A DNA stretch of 64,000 nucleotides, from assembly GCA_014281115.1 (NCBI GenBank), contig JACONQ010000001.1:2480001-2544000 (forward strand). The letters are read 5' to 3'. The translations under genes were made by a program, and so were the position numbers. Positions 47,001 through 58,461 of the stretch are shown here, in pieces (the first letter of the stretch is position 1; every line of letters begins with the position of its first letter). Source of the DNA: Laburnicola sp. R22_1 (Eukaryota; Ascomycota; Dothideomycetes; Pleosporales; Didymosphaeriaceae). Below the pieces are notes generated by a model. That model saw nothing but the letters and a program-made list of their open reading frames with translations, had not been told where the DNA came from and ran no database searches.

Positions 47001-47773
47001 GCTCACTCATGGTACCTAGGCGGCCGACTCGGTTTTGATAGCAACAATCTCGCCGAGATCGCAAAAACGGCACGTACTCATGCCGACATTTTAGCAACAT
47101 GGCGACGACTCTTACCTCCTGCATTGGCATGGGCTGAGAACGACCCACCCTCGACTAACATCAACATTGCCCGGTTACGTGCCAAATTTTACGGTGGCTA
47201 CTATATGATATTAAGACCGTTCCTCTACATGGCCGTCCACAAGCTGAACCTCCCACCTACTGTAACATCACACACTAGTTCCCCACCCGTTTTCGCTGAA
47301 TCCTCGACAATGCCTACAAACACTCATCGAGACATTATGGATCTCGACGCCGACCACGAAAAGGCCTTGACGATCGCCCATAACTGTATCACCAGTGCTA
47401 TCCACAGTACCGTTGCATTTGATCGCGTCGGAGCCGACGGAAAGACGCCGTACGAGAACTACGAGAGCCAAAGGACGACCAGACTAATTGTCCCAAATAT
47501 CTTTGGCACATTGCATGCGTAAGATTCTGTGAAACCACTCTTTGCATTGGCTAACTTTATAGCAGGCAATTCGGAAATATCATTGTCCTCACCGCGGTTT
47601 TCAAATCCCACCTTCGCAAGTTTCTCCCCGGTGACACCCCACTCACAAAAGAGAATCTGTCTGCTTTGTTCACACGGACTTTGGCGATTCTCCAAGAGGT
47701 TCAAGATAATTCACCGATCTTGAAAATGGACTTCAAAATCCTCCAACACCTCAAAGATGTACATGGCTTTTAA
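44053..47773 (+). CDS. Zn2Cys6 transcription factor with fungal-specific middle homology region
   Basis: Six exons: 44053-45002, 45055-46527, 46580-46711, 46763-46968, 47020-47518 and 47566-47773, 1155 residues. The first 280 residues are Pro/His/Ser-rich and disordered, with eight HHNT units (about 61-92). The zinc cluster is at 282-308 (CNHCRSRKQKC...CQFCRENNFDC, spacing C-x2-C-x6-C-x5-C-x2-C-x6-C), followed by a linker and a possible coiled coil (MQLQDSVNNISDTLKHF). The C-terminal half has the helical regulatory domain (LHPFLNPNKLRAMI, MAYFSYATDILGNQQGG, RLGFDSNNLAEI). Late introns have GTAAG donors and CTAAC branches. A nuclear DNA-binding regulator; target genes cannot be told. Length is at the high end for the class. 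Confidence 0.92.
44229..44330 (+). repeat. In-frame 12-bp repeat (CACAACACCCAT) coding HHNT units
   Basis: Eight nearly perfect 12-bp units inside exon 1 of the regulator, giving a His/Asn/Thr array in the disordered N-terminus. The high identity suggests recent expansion or frequent length change. Confidence 0.93.
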
Positions 47774-50700
47774 CCCTTTTATCCCGTACTCTGCGCCCCA
47801 GCTTCCATCGATCACTATTTACCCATCGGGAGGCGGCGATTTCCCGATTTGCTTACAGCAAGCGAACTCATACACGATTAACAACGAAGAGAAGGGACGG
47901 ATTTTACTCTATTGACAGCAACGTAGCGCGCAGCTGTTTTTTCGTATTGTTATTTTCTGCATTTCCTACGGCGCATTGACACGGATTGTGTCTCACTTAA
48001 TTACATTCGGCGGCAAGCGCTCGATTTACGCATCATTGCATCGTTCAACTTTTGTTGATCATTTTCGTTTTACATCCACACATTTTAGGCGGACATTCTC
48101 GACTTTCTGCACTGTCTTCTGGATATGTATACCCGGATGGGATTGGAGCGTTTTGGGCCGCAATACGAGCCACTCCCTGGTATGGAATGGTCCTGTTATT
48201 CATGATTCTATTTTTGCTCATCGCTCGCATATGGTTTGTTGATATGTATTTGGGCTAGTCTTGGGAGTGGCATGGGCCAAGTTTCAGTCCGTCTTGTTCA
48301 GAGTGCGACAGACTTGAGGAATACTACTACAGCGCTTGACCCATTGGAGCGTAAGCTTAAGCTCAGTGGGAAGAAAGTTTGATCGAAGAAATGCCGCGTC
48401 ACTCATCACACCTTTGCACGGCTGTGACGTCCCATTCGCTAACCGAGACACGTTCTCACTTAGTAATGGAAGCCGGAACACCCTAACGTCTTCGATGCCG
48501 TGCTGACGGACCCCGTTCTCCTCCGTCCGCTTTACAGACTCCCGAGCATAAAGTCGAACCGTATCACCACCACGGGCGAAATCTCTCTGCCGATTTGGAA
48601 TACGACGTGAAGGTTAAGAATGGACACACGGGACAGCAGTAATACGATACATACGGTGTGTAGGCCGTGGCGCGTGACGAGAGTGCTTTGACCCGCCAGG
48701 ATCCGGGTGGGTTCTTAAAGGATGAGCATCCTGGCGGTTCATCCTCCCAGAGTCCTCTCAGCCGGCAGACACATGCGACGCCGAGGGAGGGCCCTTTGCC
48801 GTTCCGTAAAACGCGGCCTTGGGCTGCAAATGTGGAGAAGGGCTCGTTAACAGATCATGGTTGCCCATGGGAGGAGGTGGGGGATGCCTTGATACGACAA
48901 GCAGTATATGATCAACATAGCTCTCTGTGAGTCTGTACCCGTGTTAGGTAGTAGTTTCGCGCAATTTTTGCTTTGCTGTAGCTATTACAGTATGCTGGGA
49001 GCCTCACGCACGCAGTTCATCGGACAGTCCGACGATAAGCTGTGCATTTCTGATGATTATGATTGTGAATTTCGGTATTTGGTCCCCATCTCGGTTGGTA
49101 TATAAGAGTGGGATGGACAGTGCTGATCCCTGGGAGGCTGGGACCTTTGTTACACCTACCATATGCATGCACCACAGAAGATGGGCGGGGCGCGCGGAGA
49201 TATGCATAAAAAAGGGGACCCTGCACGGTTCGCTTGCGGATGGAATTTTGTTCAAATACTGGTCCCGGACCGCTTCCTGGTAGCGAATCATTCGGCATCG
49301 GCCGGATGCTCCGACCGAAAGGATCGGCCGCGACTTGGATTGTGCTTGGATATGTCCTTGTCCACGTGGGGTTAGTTGAGTTTTTTTGTGCTGCTGGCTG
49401 CAGGAAGAAGCAGATGGTTGGGCAACTTGGGGATGGATGGGCTCGTATCTGTCGGCATTTGGGACCCATGGATTTTGAAACACCAGATTTTGATGGGGGC
49501 TGGCTGTGTATGTAGGGTATGAAGTGCCAAGGTAGTCTACTGTTCAGTATAAAGTGGTGATGGTGGTGATGGTAGATGAAGTCAGCCCGTGATTCTTCAT
49601 CTGCCGCTCCACTGGAGGCGTCAGCACTTTGATCACTACCGGTAACAAGGACAAAAACAAGGACAACAGCAACAAACACGTCTTTCCAAAAATCGCTAGA
49701 TAGTTTCAACTTCCACGGTCCCCATGCCACATCCGTTATCAGATTAGATGAGAGATAATCCTTCATTTCGCCAGACGACAACATACGAGACACCCGTGCC
49801 TGGGCGTCTAGGCGTGCCTTGCATCATACAAAACAGGCAAGGTGGGCGTCGTGCTTTGACACTCGGATCCAGATGCCTGACAAACCAGAAACACGGGAAT
49901 AATTAAAATCCTCGATGGGTGTTGGCAAAAGTCCATGTCACGTCCAGGTCCACGTCCTTGGAGTAGGCTATTTGTCCCGCCGGGTCTCGCGTTGCGACTC
50001 GCGCACCTCACTTATGTATCTCCTTTTATCCCGTACAATCTACGGTACAGACTGATGGCTGGACCGTTGACAGTGGACTCCGTGCACCCCACACCACGGT
50101 CTGATCGTCCGGCCGCGTCCTCACCGATCAACCAGCCCCGTCGCAATCGGTAGACCGTGCGAGCGGATATGGCAGCCGAGTTGCGGCTTCTCCAAGCGGC
50201 ACTTCGTGCCCGTGGAGTAAATAGGATAGAAGATTCAACGTAGGTAGTAACGTACGTTGAGATACAGTATGTTGGGGAGGAGAGAATTGAAATTATTATT
50301 TTATGCACGCGCTGCATAAGATAAGCATGAGCACCTCAGCTCTGCGCTTTATCAGAGCCAAGCAAGAGATGGGAAATCGAAATATCGGCCCGTCTCATCA
50401 TCATCATCATCATCATCATCAGTCAGTTACCTTCGGCCCGGTATGCACATACAGCTCGGGCTCCAACCGGCTTGCTTGCAGCCGTTTCTTCGTTGCCGTT
50501 GCGAGGCGAGTCACGAACCGATAGTGCAGGTCACCGAAAGGATCGGAGGCTCTAAAAGAAGTAGTTTTATACATACGATATTTGTGATCACCTTTTTACG
50601 CTCTTTTTGATTACTAAGCAGGCGGCTCTGCTTTTTTTGTCATGTTATTTGAGATGAAAGCCTTTATCGTCCTACCCCTAGGCCCTAGGTAGATTAAATA

Positions 50701-52317
50701 ACGCCACATACATACGATATATCGATGTGAGACGGGGAGTTGTGTTGGTGGGTGCCCGTCATGTCTACTACCTAGCCTAGACAGCGCGTGTCTGAACCTT
50801 GATCTGACATCAACTATTAAAGAGCCGGAAGTTTCAGGTGCTTGGATGGTGGTGCAACTTACGGAAGTGAGCGAGGAGCCATTTTGCATTATGACTTCAA
50901 CTTCTACACCCCGCACTTGCATCGCAACCAAGGAGTTAAAGACTACCCAACATCTCCGAGGAGTCAGCTCGCGTATTCGCTATCGTACTGATGTGAGACT
51001 CCCATGTGTAGGGCTGCCACAATATCCTCAGGCCCCCACACAATGCCACGTTAATTTTTCCTCTTTCGGTTGACCCTGCATCTTCCTTTACCTATCGCGT
51101 CTCTCTGGTCATCATGCTTTCTCTCTCTGGTTTTTTTCCCAAGCCAGTCTCGTCAGCGATACTGTCTCACCGTTTTCATGCAATGCGACGTTCCTTCAAT
51201 GAAACACTTCTAGATCCTTGGAGGGAAGGGAGTGCCGAACTGCCCTATAGACTACTGGACAATATATGCACATGTACCCTTGATTTTTTGACCGATCTAG
51301 AAAGAGGTGCAGAAATCTCAAACATCTGGCGACTGAGGTCGATGACTGGAAAAGCAGTCTTGTCAGCCTGGATATCTTTTGCTTGTGTCGTAATGACGCG
51401 GCATATCTTTATCTATTATGATGTCTATTGACACTGGATTTGACATTCTACGGATTATAAGACTTGATGGTTCCAACCACGATTAAGCACTCAAAAAAAA
51501 ATTAAAATAGGCATATTGTAACCGACTTTACTCAAGACCAAGTCTCTCCGATGTTATATCTCGCCCTCTAGATTGAGTTGTCCTAGGCTTTGGGGAGGGT
51601 TTGGACTTTTGGTCTCATGATAACTTCAAGAGTTATTTTGAGTTCGTGTGGTTTTGGCCAGAACCTGCAAGACTTCATGATACTTCTTCTTCTTACACTT
51701 TTCTTTGGTTGGTAAGTATCAGGTTCCTTTTTGTCGCAATCTTTCTATCCTGTCATGCTCTTTTTTTACGACTGCGTTTTGTCTGAACCTTTACAGCGTT
51801 CACTGTTGCACAACACAAAAGACCAGTATCCGCTCAAAGTCTGGTTAGTCTCTGTTCCTATATGAAAAGGTGCCGGACGCAAGCACGCTGATTGCCTTTC
51901 GTCTGAAATTCCTTTGGTTGGTGGTATTGTGCAATCTTCCACATTACATATGTCAGAATCGACCTACTGTCGCTCCTTCTCCCCTCCAAACCACTTGGTC
52001 GCACCCGCACGTGCAGAAAACGAAAAAGCAAGATGGGATGATCTTGTACAACAACCACAGCTGCTTGTGGCATGCCTGCCTAGCTGAGGCAACCAAAGTT
52101 TGACTCAACGATGCGGCCACGCACAATGTGTCCGCATCACTCTCTAGCCCTTCATCATCACTTACCTCAACTGCTACCCTGTCTGCATTCAACGCCTCGC
52201 CTACAAGCTATCTCTATCTAGCGATACTCGACACGCTCGCTTCAACTCCTCGATACGGGAACAATCCTGGGTTGCGCAAGGTCGCGCGAGCGCAAACCAC
52301 GACCTCTGGAAAGCACG
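47774..52317. other. 4.5-kb gene-poor stretch with repeat remnants
   Basis: No gene I can support. The start holds the 3' end of the regulator. A 258-codon frame on the minus strand (49017-49793) and a 105-codon frame (51114-51431) are open but match nothing I know and lack clear gene signals. Simple repeats occur at 49557-49575 (GGTGAT) and 50397-50421 (TCA). A short piece at 50590-50710 is related to the AT block. Positions 50282-50300 are AT-rich. The last 700 bp are pyrimidine-rich and may contain the promoter and leader of the next gene. Confidence 0.5.
50590..50710 (+). repeat. Less mutated copy of a repeat also present at 16630-16750
   Basis: The segment reads TTTTGATTACTAAGCAG, then GTTATTTGAGATGAAAGCC, then CCCTAGGTAGATTAAATA and CCACATA. 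The copy at 16640-16750 has the same words with C-to-T and G-to-A changes (TTAATTACTAAATAG, TTATTTAAGATAAAAGCC, CCTAGGTAGATTTAATTA, CCACATA). It has no coding potential. It is probably the end of a transposon whose full form lies elsewhere. Confidence 0.7.
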
Positions 52318-53334
52318 ATGCCTCGCCACTCGCGCCCTCAACACCACGACGCGAGGCATCCCGTCTCCCGAGGCCATGCTGTCCCTCGTTCGCACCGGGA
52401 GCGCGAAAACGCACGGTGGCCCGATGGAGCCGCCTACGCGCCCGGCCACCCCATATATCCCTCCATGTCTGCACCACCGCCGAAGCAGTACCACTACATC
52501 CAGGTGCCCTCCCCGGCCGTCTTTGTACACGGCGTCGCAGAACGCACCGCGAGAGAAGCCCCGCCCCCTAGACCTATATACCAGCGACACGCGCCCAGAG
52601 TCAACATCCCGAAAAAACAAGTCCACTTCAATCTCCCACCGCCGGCCACGTCCACGTTACACAGACAGCCCACCCGCCGACCGAGCCATCCAAATCTCCG
52701 CCGCCCCGCCACTCCAGCTCGACTCCCCATCTCACCACCACCAGACCCCCGTTCCACGCCCACCCCCTACCCCGCCCAGCACACCCTCCGCCGCCAGCCC
52801 TCACACCGCACCCTAAACCGCCAACCACCAGACCCCCGTTGCACGCCCACCCTCTCCCCCCCACCCAGCACCTCCCAACCCACCATCCACATCCTAACCT
52901 ACGCCTCCACGCTCGCCAAAACAGACGCCGCCCTCGACAGCATCCTCTCCACGTACCTCCCCCCACGCACACCCCACCTCTTCACCATCCACGCCTACAA
53001 CTTCACGCCTCCGCCCGCCCACCTCTGCAAAGCCTACTCGGGCGTCTCCCCCATCATCCAAGACTCCGTCATGCGAGATGGGCGCGCGCAAAAGGCCGTT
53101 GCCGATGCCGTCGACGACGTTCTCGCCTTTAGGCGGCGCGAGAAAAGCAAGGAGCGCGAGGGCCGAGGCGTCGCGTCTTTGGATGTGGCGCTCAGCGTGT
53201 GCTGCTTGTATGGGACACATCGCAGCGTGAGTATTGCTGAGAAGATTGCGGCGAGGGTTACGGGCTTGGGGTTGGGTGTCAAGGTGAGAGTTGTCCATGT
53301 GCATCGGGTTAGGGGGTACAAGGATGATTATTAG
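52318..53334 (+). CDS. Protein with RapZ C-terminal-like domain
   Basis: One exon of 338 residues. The N-terminal 190 residues are Pro/Arg/His-rich and disordered with short repeats (DPRSTPTP, DPRCTPTL). From about residue 195 a compact domain begins (TIHILTYASTL), runs through IIQDSVMRDGRAQKAVADAVDDVLAF, and ends with LSVCCLYGTHRSVSIAEKIA and VRVVHVHRVRG. The last part resembles the RapZ C-terminal domain, in which a Cys/Gly-rich turn plus HRSV binds a phosphorylated ligand in bacteria (CTGGxHRSV). The N-terminal P-loop kinase half of RapZ is absent. Such fungal proteins have no known role. The start was set at ATG 52318; a longer 5' exon cannot be excluded. Confidence 0.75.
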   Translation: MPRHSRPQHHDARHPVSRGHAVPRSHRERENARWPDGAAYAPGHPIYPSMSAPPPKQYHYIQVPSPAVFVHGVAERTAREAPPPRPIYQRHAPRVNIPKKQVHFNLPPPATSTLHRQPTRRPSHPNLRRPATPARLPISPPPDPRSTPTPYPAQHTLRRQPSHRTLNRQPPDPRCTPTLSPPPSTSQPTIHILTYASTLAKTDAALDSILSTYLPPRTPHLFTIHAYNFTPPPAHLCKAYSGVSPIIQDSVMRDGRAQKAVADAVDDVLAFRRREKSKEREGRGVASLDVALSVCCLYGTHRSVSIAEKIAARVTGLGLGVKVRVVHVHRVRGYKDDY

Positions 53335-53949
53335 AGATGGGGGGCTCGAGAGCTGCGGCATGTGAGGTGTGGCAATGGAGTGGAAGTCTCTTTCTTGTAG
53401 CGACGAAGATAGATAGGTTGGGATGGAATTTGCATATGACGGAACACTGGTTGGAGATACCCTTGGAGGACTGGATTTTGTTCTTGTATCATTATACCCC
53501 TTTTCATATTATCTTAGCGTACATGACTTGAAGCCTCGTGCTCTAGTCTTATCATATGCGTGGATTCGGTGATATATCACTAAGAGATCTAGGTCAACGG
53601 TGCCACTGTCCAACCTGCAAGCTGTTCGCATCCCACTGCTTGGATGAAGTGTCTCGAGGTAAATATCATCAAAGTGCTAACATGGTTCACTCCCGAGACG
53701 GCGACGAGAAAGGCATCTTAGGTTGATTCAACAATACGGACAGAATAGCAGTACAAAACAGCGACAAGCAGAAAAGACACCCAGCTCACACCATTCTCCA
53801 CCTTCACGCACATACAGAGACCACGCCTCCGTTCGCCAACGGACCTCTTGCAGCCATCCTGTCCTCTAACTCCGATAGAGTGAATCGAGGCCGACGGTAT
53901 GTATACCCCACAAAAGCACCTGGTGACGATGAGCGTTAGTGTCTACCGA
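53335..53949. other. Convergent spacer
   Basis: 615 bp between the RapZ-like gene and the NDR kinase. No gene or repeat seen. Confidence 0.55.
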
Positions 53950-56900
53950 TCACGTATGCTTGGGTAGCTCACCTTTCTTTCGCAACTCCAACACCGTGCG
54001 TCCCACATTTGGATCACGAAGCATTTTGTCCCTTGGTCTCTTCTTCTCCTTCTTGCGCCGTTTCATTTTCGCAGCAGCTTTCATAGGAAGCTCAGAGGCT
54101 GGTGAAGACGCGGGCTCTCCGCTCGCACCACCTTCAAGCAGCTTTGGTGGATCAACAGCCCCGCAGCCTTCAGCCGGCGAATGCTCGTAGCTCGAAGAAT
54201 CGAGATGATCGGAGCCACTCATAATCTCTGCCTCGTCATCGAAGTACTTCGTGATTGATTGGCCTCCGTGGACTCGCGGCACGAACGGCGGTCTGGTGAG
54301 ATGCAGGTTTGACCATTGGACGGTGCGAAAGAAAGGATGGTTCTTGATGTCTTCGGCGTCGTTGGCGAAGACCATGTGCCCGGCGCAGTTGAAGTTGCGC
54401 GCTCGACGTGTACCTAGTGTGCGATCTCGGAGGACCCAATCGTTTTCTCGATATCGTTTCGCGGACAAGCGATCCGCGCGCTCGTCTAACAGTCGCATCA
54501 TGAGGTCGATCGCGGTACGAGAGACAGGCATCAGAGGTATCTAAATGCGGGATGCATGTAAGTAGAAGTGATCAAGTGCTTCGGGGCTGCGTACGCGATC
54601 AATGTTTGGTCTGGCGTAGCGTTGCTCTGGTGGAAACCTCAACCAGCGCTTGTGGTCCTGTCCCAGTCAGTCATCCAGAATCACTACGTGTAGAGGCACA
54701 TACTAGGATCCTTGTCTTAGTCGCCTGTCGATTGTCGCAGAAGAATGGGGTACATCCGTAGAGGCACTCGTAGAGGATGATGCCGATGCTCCACTAATCG
54801 CATCTTCCATCATAGCTTTCTCCCCTAATCACCTCTGGCGCCATATACTGACTAGTGCCAACCTGGACAGATAGCAGTGAGCAAGTTCCCTGCATGTATT
54901 GGGTCAATGGGCGACTCACCACGCTCTTCGCAAATTGCCGTCTTTGCGTCCGATTGAGCCAATCGAGTATAGGCCCACTTGTGCCATCCTGCTTATCTTT
55001 GAATCGCTCAGGAGCAATATTCGAGCTGATGAGTTCAAACGTCTTGCGTTGTTCTTGTCTCTCGTTTGCCTCATCCAGGTCTTGTGCGTCGCCTGGGATG
55101 TTATCGTACAGTGAGTTTGTGTTACGGATGAAATATATATCGGGGTAGACTAACCTTGAATATGCAGATCCAGATCACGGAGCAGACTATAGCGTTGCTC
55201 ATTGTAGTACGACTGGTTGTGGGACCAGTGGCCGTCAAACGCAAGGCCAAAGTCCGAGATTTTGAGATGACCCGAAGAAGTGATGAGGAAGTTGTCGGGC
55301 TTCACGTCGCGATGAACCCAATTCATCTTGTGCGCTTCCTCAATGCAGAGAATCATCTCGGCAATATACCATTTGGCGACATTTTCGTCCAGGATGTCTT
55401 CTCGGAGCAGCAGGCCTAGGAAGTCACCACCAACCATGTACTCCATGACCTGAATAGTTGGTCTCTGATTAGCACAACCTATGTTTGCAGCAGAGATCTT
55501 CCAGACTCACCAAGTACAGGTTGTGGCTGTCTTGGAAGCTGGCAATAAGCGGAACTACCCATTTTGAGTTCTCCGAAGCGACGAGGAAGTCGCGCTCCGC
55601 CCTCAAATGACCCTCTTGGCTATTGCGAAGCATGTCTGATTTTCGGATGACTTTCATTGCGTAGACTTGTTTCTGCTGCCCCGAACAACTGGTGTCGCGA
55701 GTGTCATCGACATAAGTAACCTTCTCTGAACTACTTCTGGTGGATTGACTGCTGTCACCAGCGATATCACTCTTTTCGCGCACAAGTCGGACCACCCCAA
55801 AACTGCCCTTACCCAGGACTCGCACCATGTCATAGTTTGAAATATGCACGGCTTTGGCCTTCTGTCGCGTGAGGCTCTTGGACTTCAGCACGCGTGTCTG
55901 ACGAAGATGGTTGGTTTCCGCAAGATACCATTCCTGCCTCTTCTGATGACGTTGTTCATTAGGAAGCGCCATAGCGAAAAGCTTTCGTTCCACGTTACGC
56001 CTGCGCAGAGAGCGAGGGCTTGTTTTGGCTCCCAGTATCGTGTTGAAATGGGACTCAAAGAAGACCTTTGCTGCCGCAGCGTTCTCAACCGTTGCAACAG
56101 ACGGCCGTGACAACCTCGGAGCATCTTGGCGTGGAAATACTAACCACTGACTGTTGACGTGCTCGACCGTCGGCTCATAACGGGGAGAGCCTCCCGTTGA
56201 CACATGACGAAACCCATTGTGACCACGCTGGGTAGTTTCGCCAGACCGAGGGGCGCCAGACGACACAAGCGAAGTCGGTGCTGTTGACTGAAGACTGAAT
56301 GGATTGCTGCTGCCGACTAGGCTTGAGATCTGAGAAGGGAGGGTAGGAATATCGCTCACTGTGCCCTGCAGCGGAGGCGAATGGGGCGTTTTGTCAAGCT
56401 GATCTACCTATCAATCGAAGTGCGATTAGTATACATTCCGTGGACCTACGCCTCTGGACTAACTCACAAGATCGGCAGTGAGCACGGTAGGGCGTGAGTT
56501 CAGCTTCGGTCGATGTATTACTGTCGGATTGTGTAGGAGATTGGAAGCAATGCGTCGAGTGAACTGCTGTGACAGACCTGGCGTTGATCGGCTTGTGTGC
56601 AAGATCGCGGGACGATCTTTTCTCACATCCGTAGCTGGTTCGGACTCGCCATCAAGGCCGGCTGCGCTAGGCAGCTGAAGCATCGACGAGGCATTCGCCT
56701 GTAGCGTCAGCTCTGACTCCGGTATAGGGATCTCTCGGACACTGGGACACTGCAGTGCCGTCTTTGTGTCAGGACCATCGGCTAGTATAGCATCGGGACA
56801 CTGGGTGTTATCGGAGCTGTGTGTATTGGAGCCATTGCGGTCTACAGTAGGTACAGGGCTGGGCGCTGAGCCATTGTCAAATTAGTATTAGGCATTCTTT

Positions 56901-57140
56901 GTTCGGAACACACATACTTTTGCCGTTTCGAAACAGGGAGAAGATCTTGACGCTTCCTCGGCGCAGATTGCTGAACGGACGAGAGGTTGGAAGACTTGCT
57001 CGCAACGGAGGCGCTTTGGTATAGGAGCCGGAGTAGCCGCTTGCGTGGCGCTCAGCGACACGGACTTTGCCTTTGTCGTGGGAGGCGACGACGGGATTGT
57101 TGGCTTCTTTCTTCTTCCTAGCGGCAGTGAGAGACATCAT
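53950..57140 (-). pseudogene. NDR-family AGC kinase interrupted by an amber codon in the kinase domain
   Basis: Eight exons: 56918-57140, 56468-56865, 55511-56407, 55155-55449, 54920-55092, 54704-54862, 54595-54657, 53950-54540. They join to 932 codons plus stop. The region before the kinase has the NDR-type N-terminal helix (RQEWYLAETNHLRQTRVLK). Kinase motifs: LGKGSFGVVRLV (about 415), VYAMKVIRK, VHRDVKPDNFL, SDFGLAF, a long insert, then GTSQYMAPEVIRGESYDG. Codon 685 (plus strand 54794-54796) is TAG where the family has Trp (the first W of DWWSIG). The downstream frame stays intact through the C-terminal AGC extension (HPFFRTVQW). All splice sites look normal. It may be a recent null allele, a sequencing error, or a read-through case. 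NDR kinases control polarity and septation. Confidence 0.82.
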
Positions 57141-57563
57141 AGTCGGGAGCTAGAAATGGATAGGCGCCTGTTTCCTGTAAAGATGACATGCTATGAGCAT
57201 GGGACTCGCATGTAAAACATTTCTGAAGGGGACTTACGTTAGTGGATATCCGCGTCGGACAAGGCCGTGATGCAAGCAATGCGATGACTGGGTGAATGGC
57301 ATGGGCTGGGCGAGGCGTAGTGGAATAGGACCGTCGCTCATGGGTGAGAGAAGAGCACGGAATACAAGGAAACGGCGTGTGTGGCATTCAGGAAGGAACA
57401 ACAAGTGACGATTCAAGTGTTGGGGCAAGAAGCTAGCGAGGGCGGTCAAGGGAAGGAGCAAACGGTGCAACCGATGCACAGTGACTTCTCGATTTAGACT
57501 GTGCGCGGAACGGGCGAGGTATCTGATCGAGATGCGTCCATGTACCGAAGATGCTTTACATGC

Positions 57564-58461
57564 TCACATGGCCAACCGCCCACTCCCAATCCACCCCCTT
57601 GCCCACACTCCCCCAACCTCCCTCGCCAAATCCTCCGCCGTCTTCCCCGCCGCATCCCTCATCCCCCTAATATCCGCTTTATCCTCGGTCAACCCCCGCA
57701 TAATCCCCAACGTCTCCGCCTCCTGGAACACCTCGGGCGGAAACTCGGCCAGCGGCAAATTGCTCGCCAGCAGCAGCAGCAACCAGGCTACCTCGCGGCT
57801 CTGCGCCTGCACCGCAGCATGCAGGCCGGACTGCATGTCGCCGATGGGGTCCTGGTACCGCAGTAAGGCGTCGATGCCGACTTCGTTGCCGTCCGTGTCG
57901 TCTTCCATGTCCATGTCTTCGTCTTCGTCGTCGTCGTCGCTGCCGTCTTCGTTGTCGCCCTGCAGCATGCCGACGATGGCTTGCATGTCGCCCTCGCGGC
58001 AAAACTCGAGGAAGGCGCGGCATTTGCGCTCGCTGGGGTACGCTTTGAGGTAGCTCTCTTCGGTGAGGAGGGGGAGGATATCCAGATGCTCCTGCACGCC
58101 GCCTTCGTTGCGGAGGGTGCAGAGGACCTGGGGGGTGCCGGCTGGGGAGGTGGACGCCATGTTTGCCCCGCAGTTGGGGCATTCGGTGATGTGGTATGCT
58201 TCGAGGAGGCAGTCCCTAGAGGTTATCGCCGTGGTTAGCAAGCGGAGCTGTTGCGTGATGGTAGCGAGGGCGCGGTGCATACCAGTGGAAGTGGCAGCCG
58301 CAGTTCAGATGCACGTCGTCAGGCACTGTTTGGGGTGCTGCGGCTGGCGCTTTGCTGCATGAGGAGCCGCCCCTCTCGACATGGTCTGCTTCTTCTTCAT
58401 CCTCCAGGTCGAGTTCTACCTCGAGCGGCTTTTTGCATGCGACGCACACGGACATGGCCAT
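57564..58461 (-). CDS. RING-like zinc-finger and ankyrin-like protein
   Basis: Exons 58283-58461 and 57564-58215, 276 residues; the intron is GTATGC...CTCTAG. The N-terminus holds CVACKKPL, and the splice joins NCGCHFHW to DCLLEAYHITECPNCGAN, giving a Cys/His pattern like a RING or zinc ribbon (CxxC ... CxCxFHWxC ... CPNC). An Asp/Glu-rich tract (about 150-170) is followed by a short ankyrin-like region (MQSGLHAAVQAQSREVAWLLLLLASN). Ubiquitin ligase activity is possible but not shown. The start could also be the second Met (58455). Upstream of it lies a shared region with no clear gene. Confidence 0.72.

Noticed and set aside
48052..48258. 68-codon frame with a hydrophobic C-terminus
   Set aside because: Lies in the 3' region of the regulator gene, has no supporting signal and an antisense frame overlaps it.
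49017..49793. 258-codon open frame, minus strand
   Set aside because: No recognisable domain; the His run comes from a GGTGAT microsatellite; kept only as a possibility in the gene-desert finding.
57481..58053. 190-codon Ser-rich frame, plus strand
   Set aside because: Antisense to the RING/ankyrin-like gene; Ser runs come from the acidic tract read backwards.
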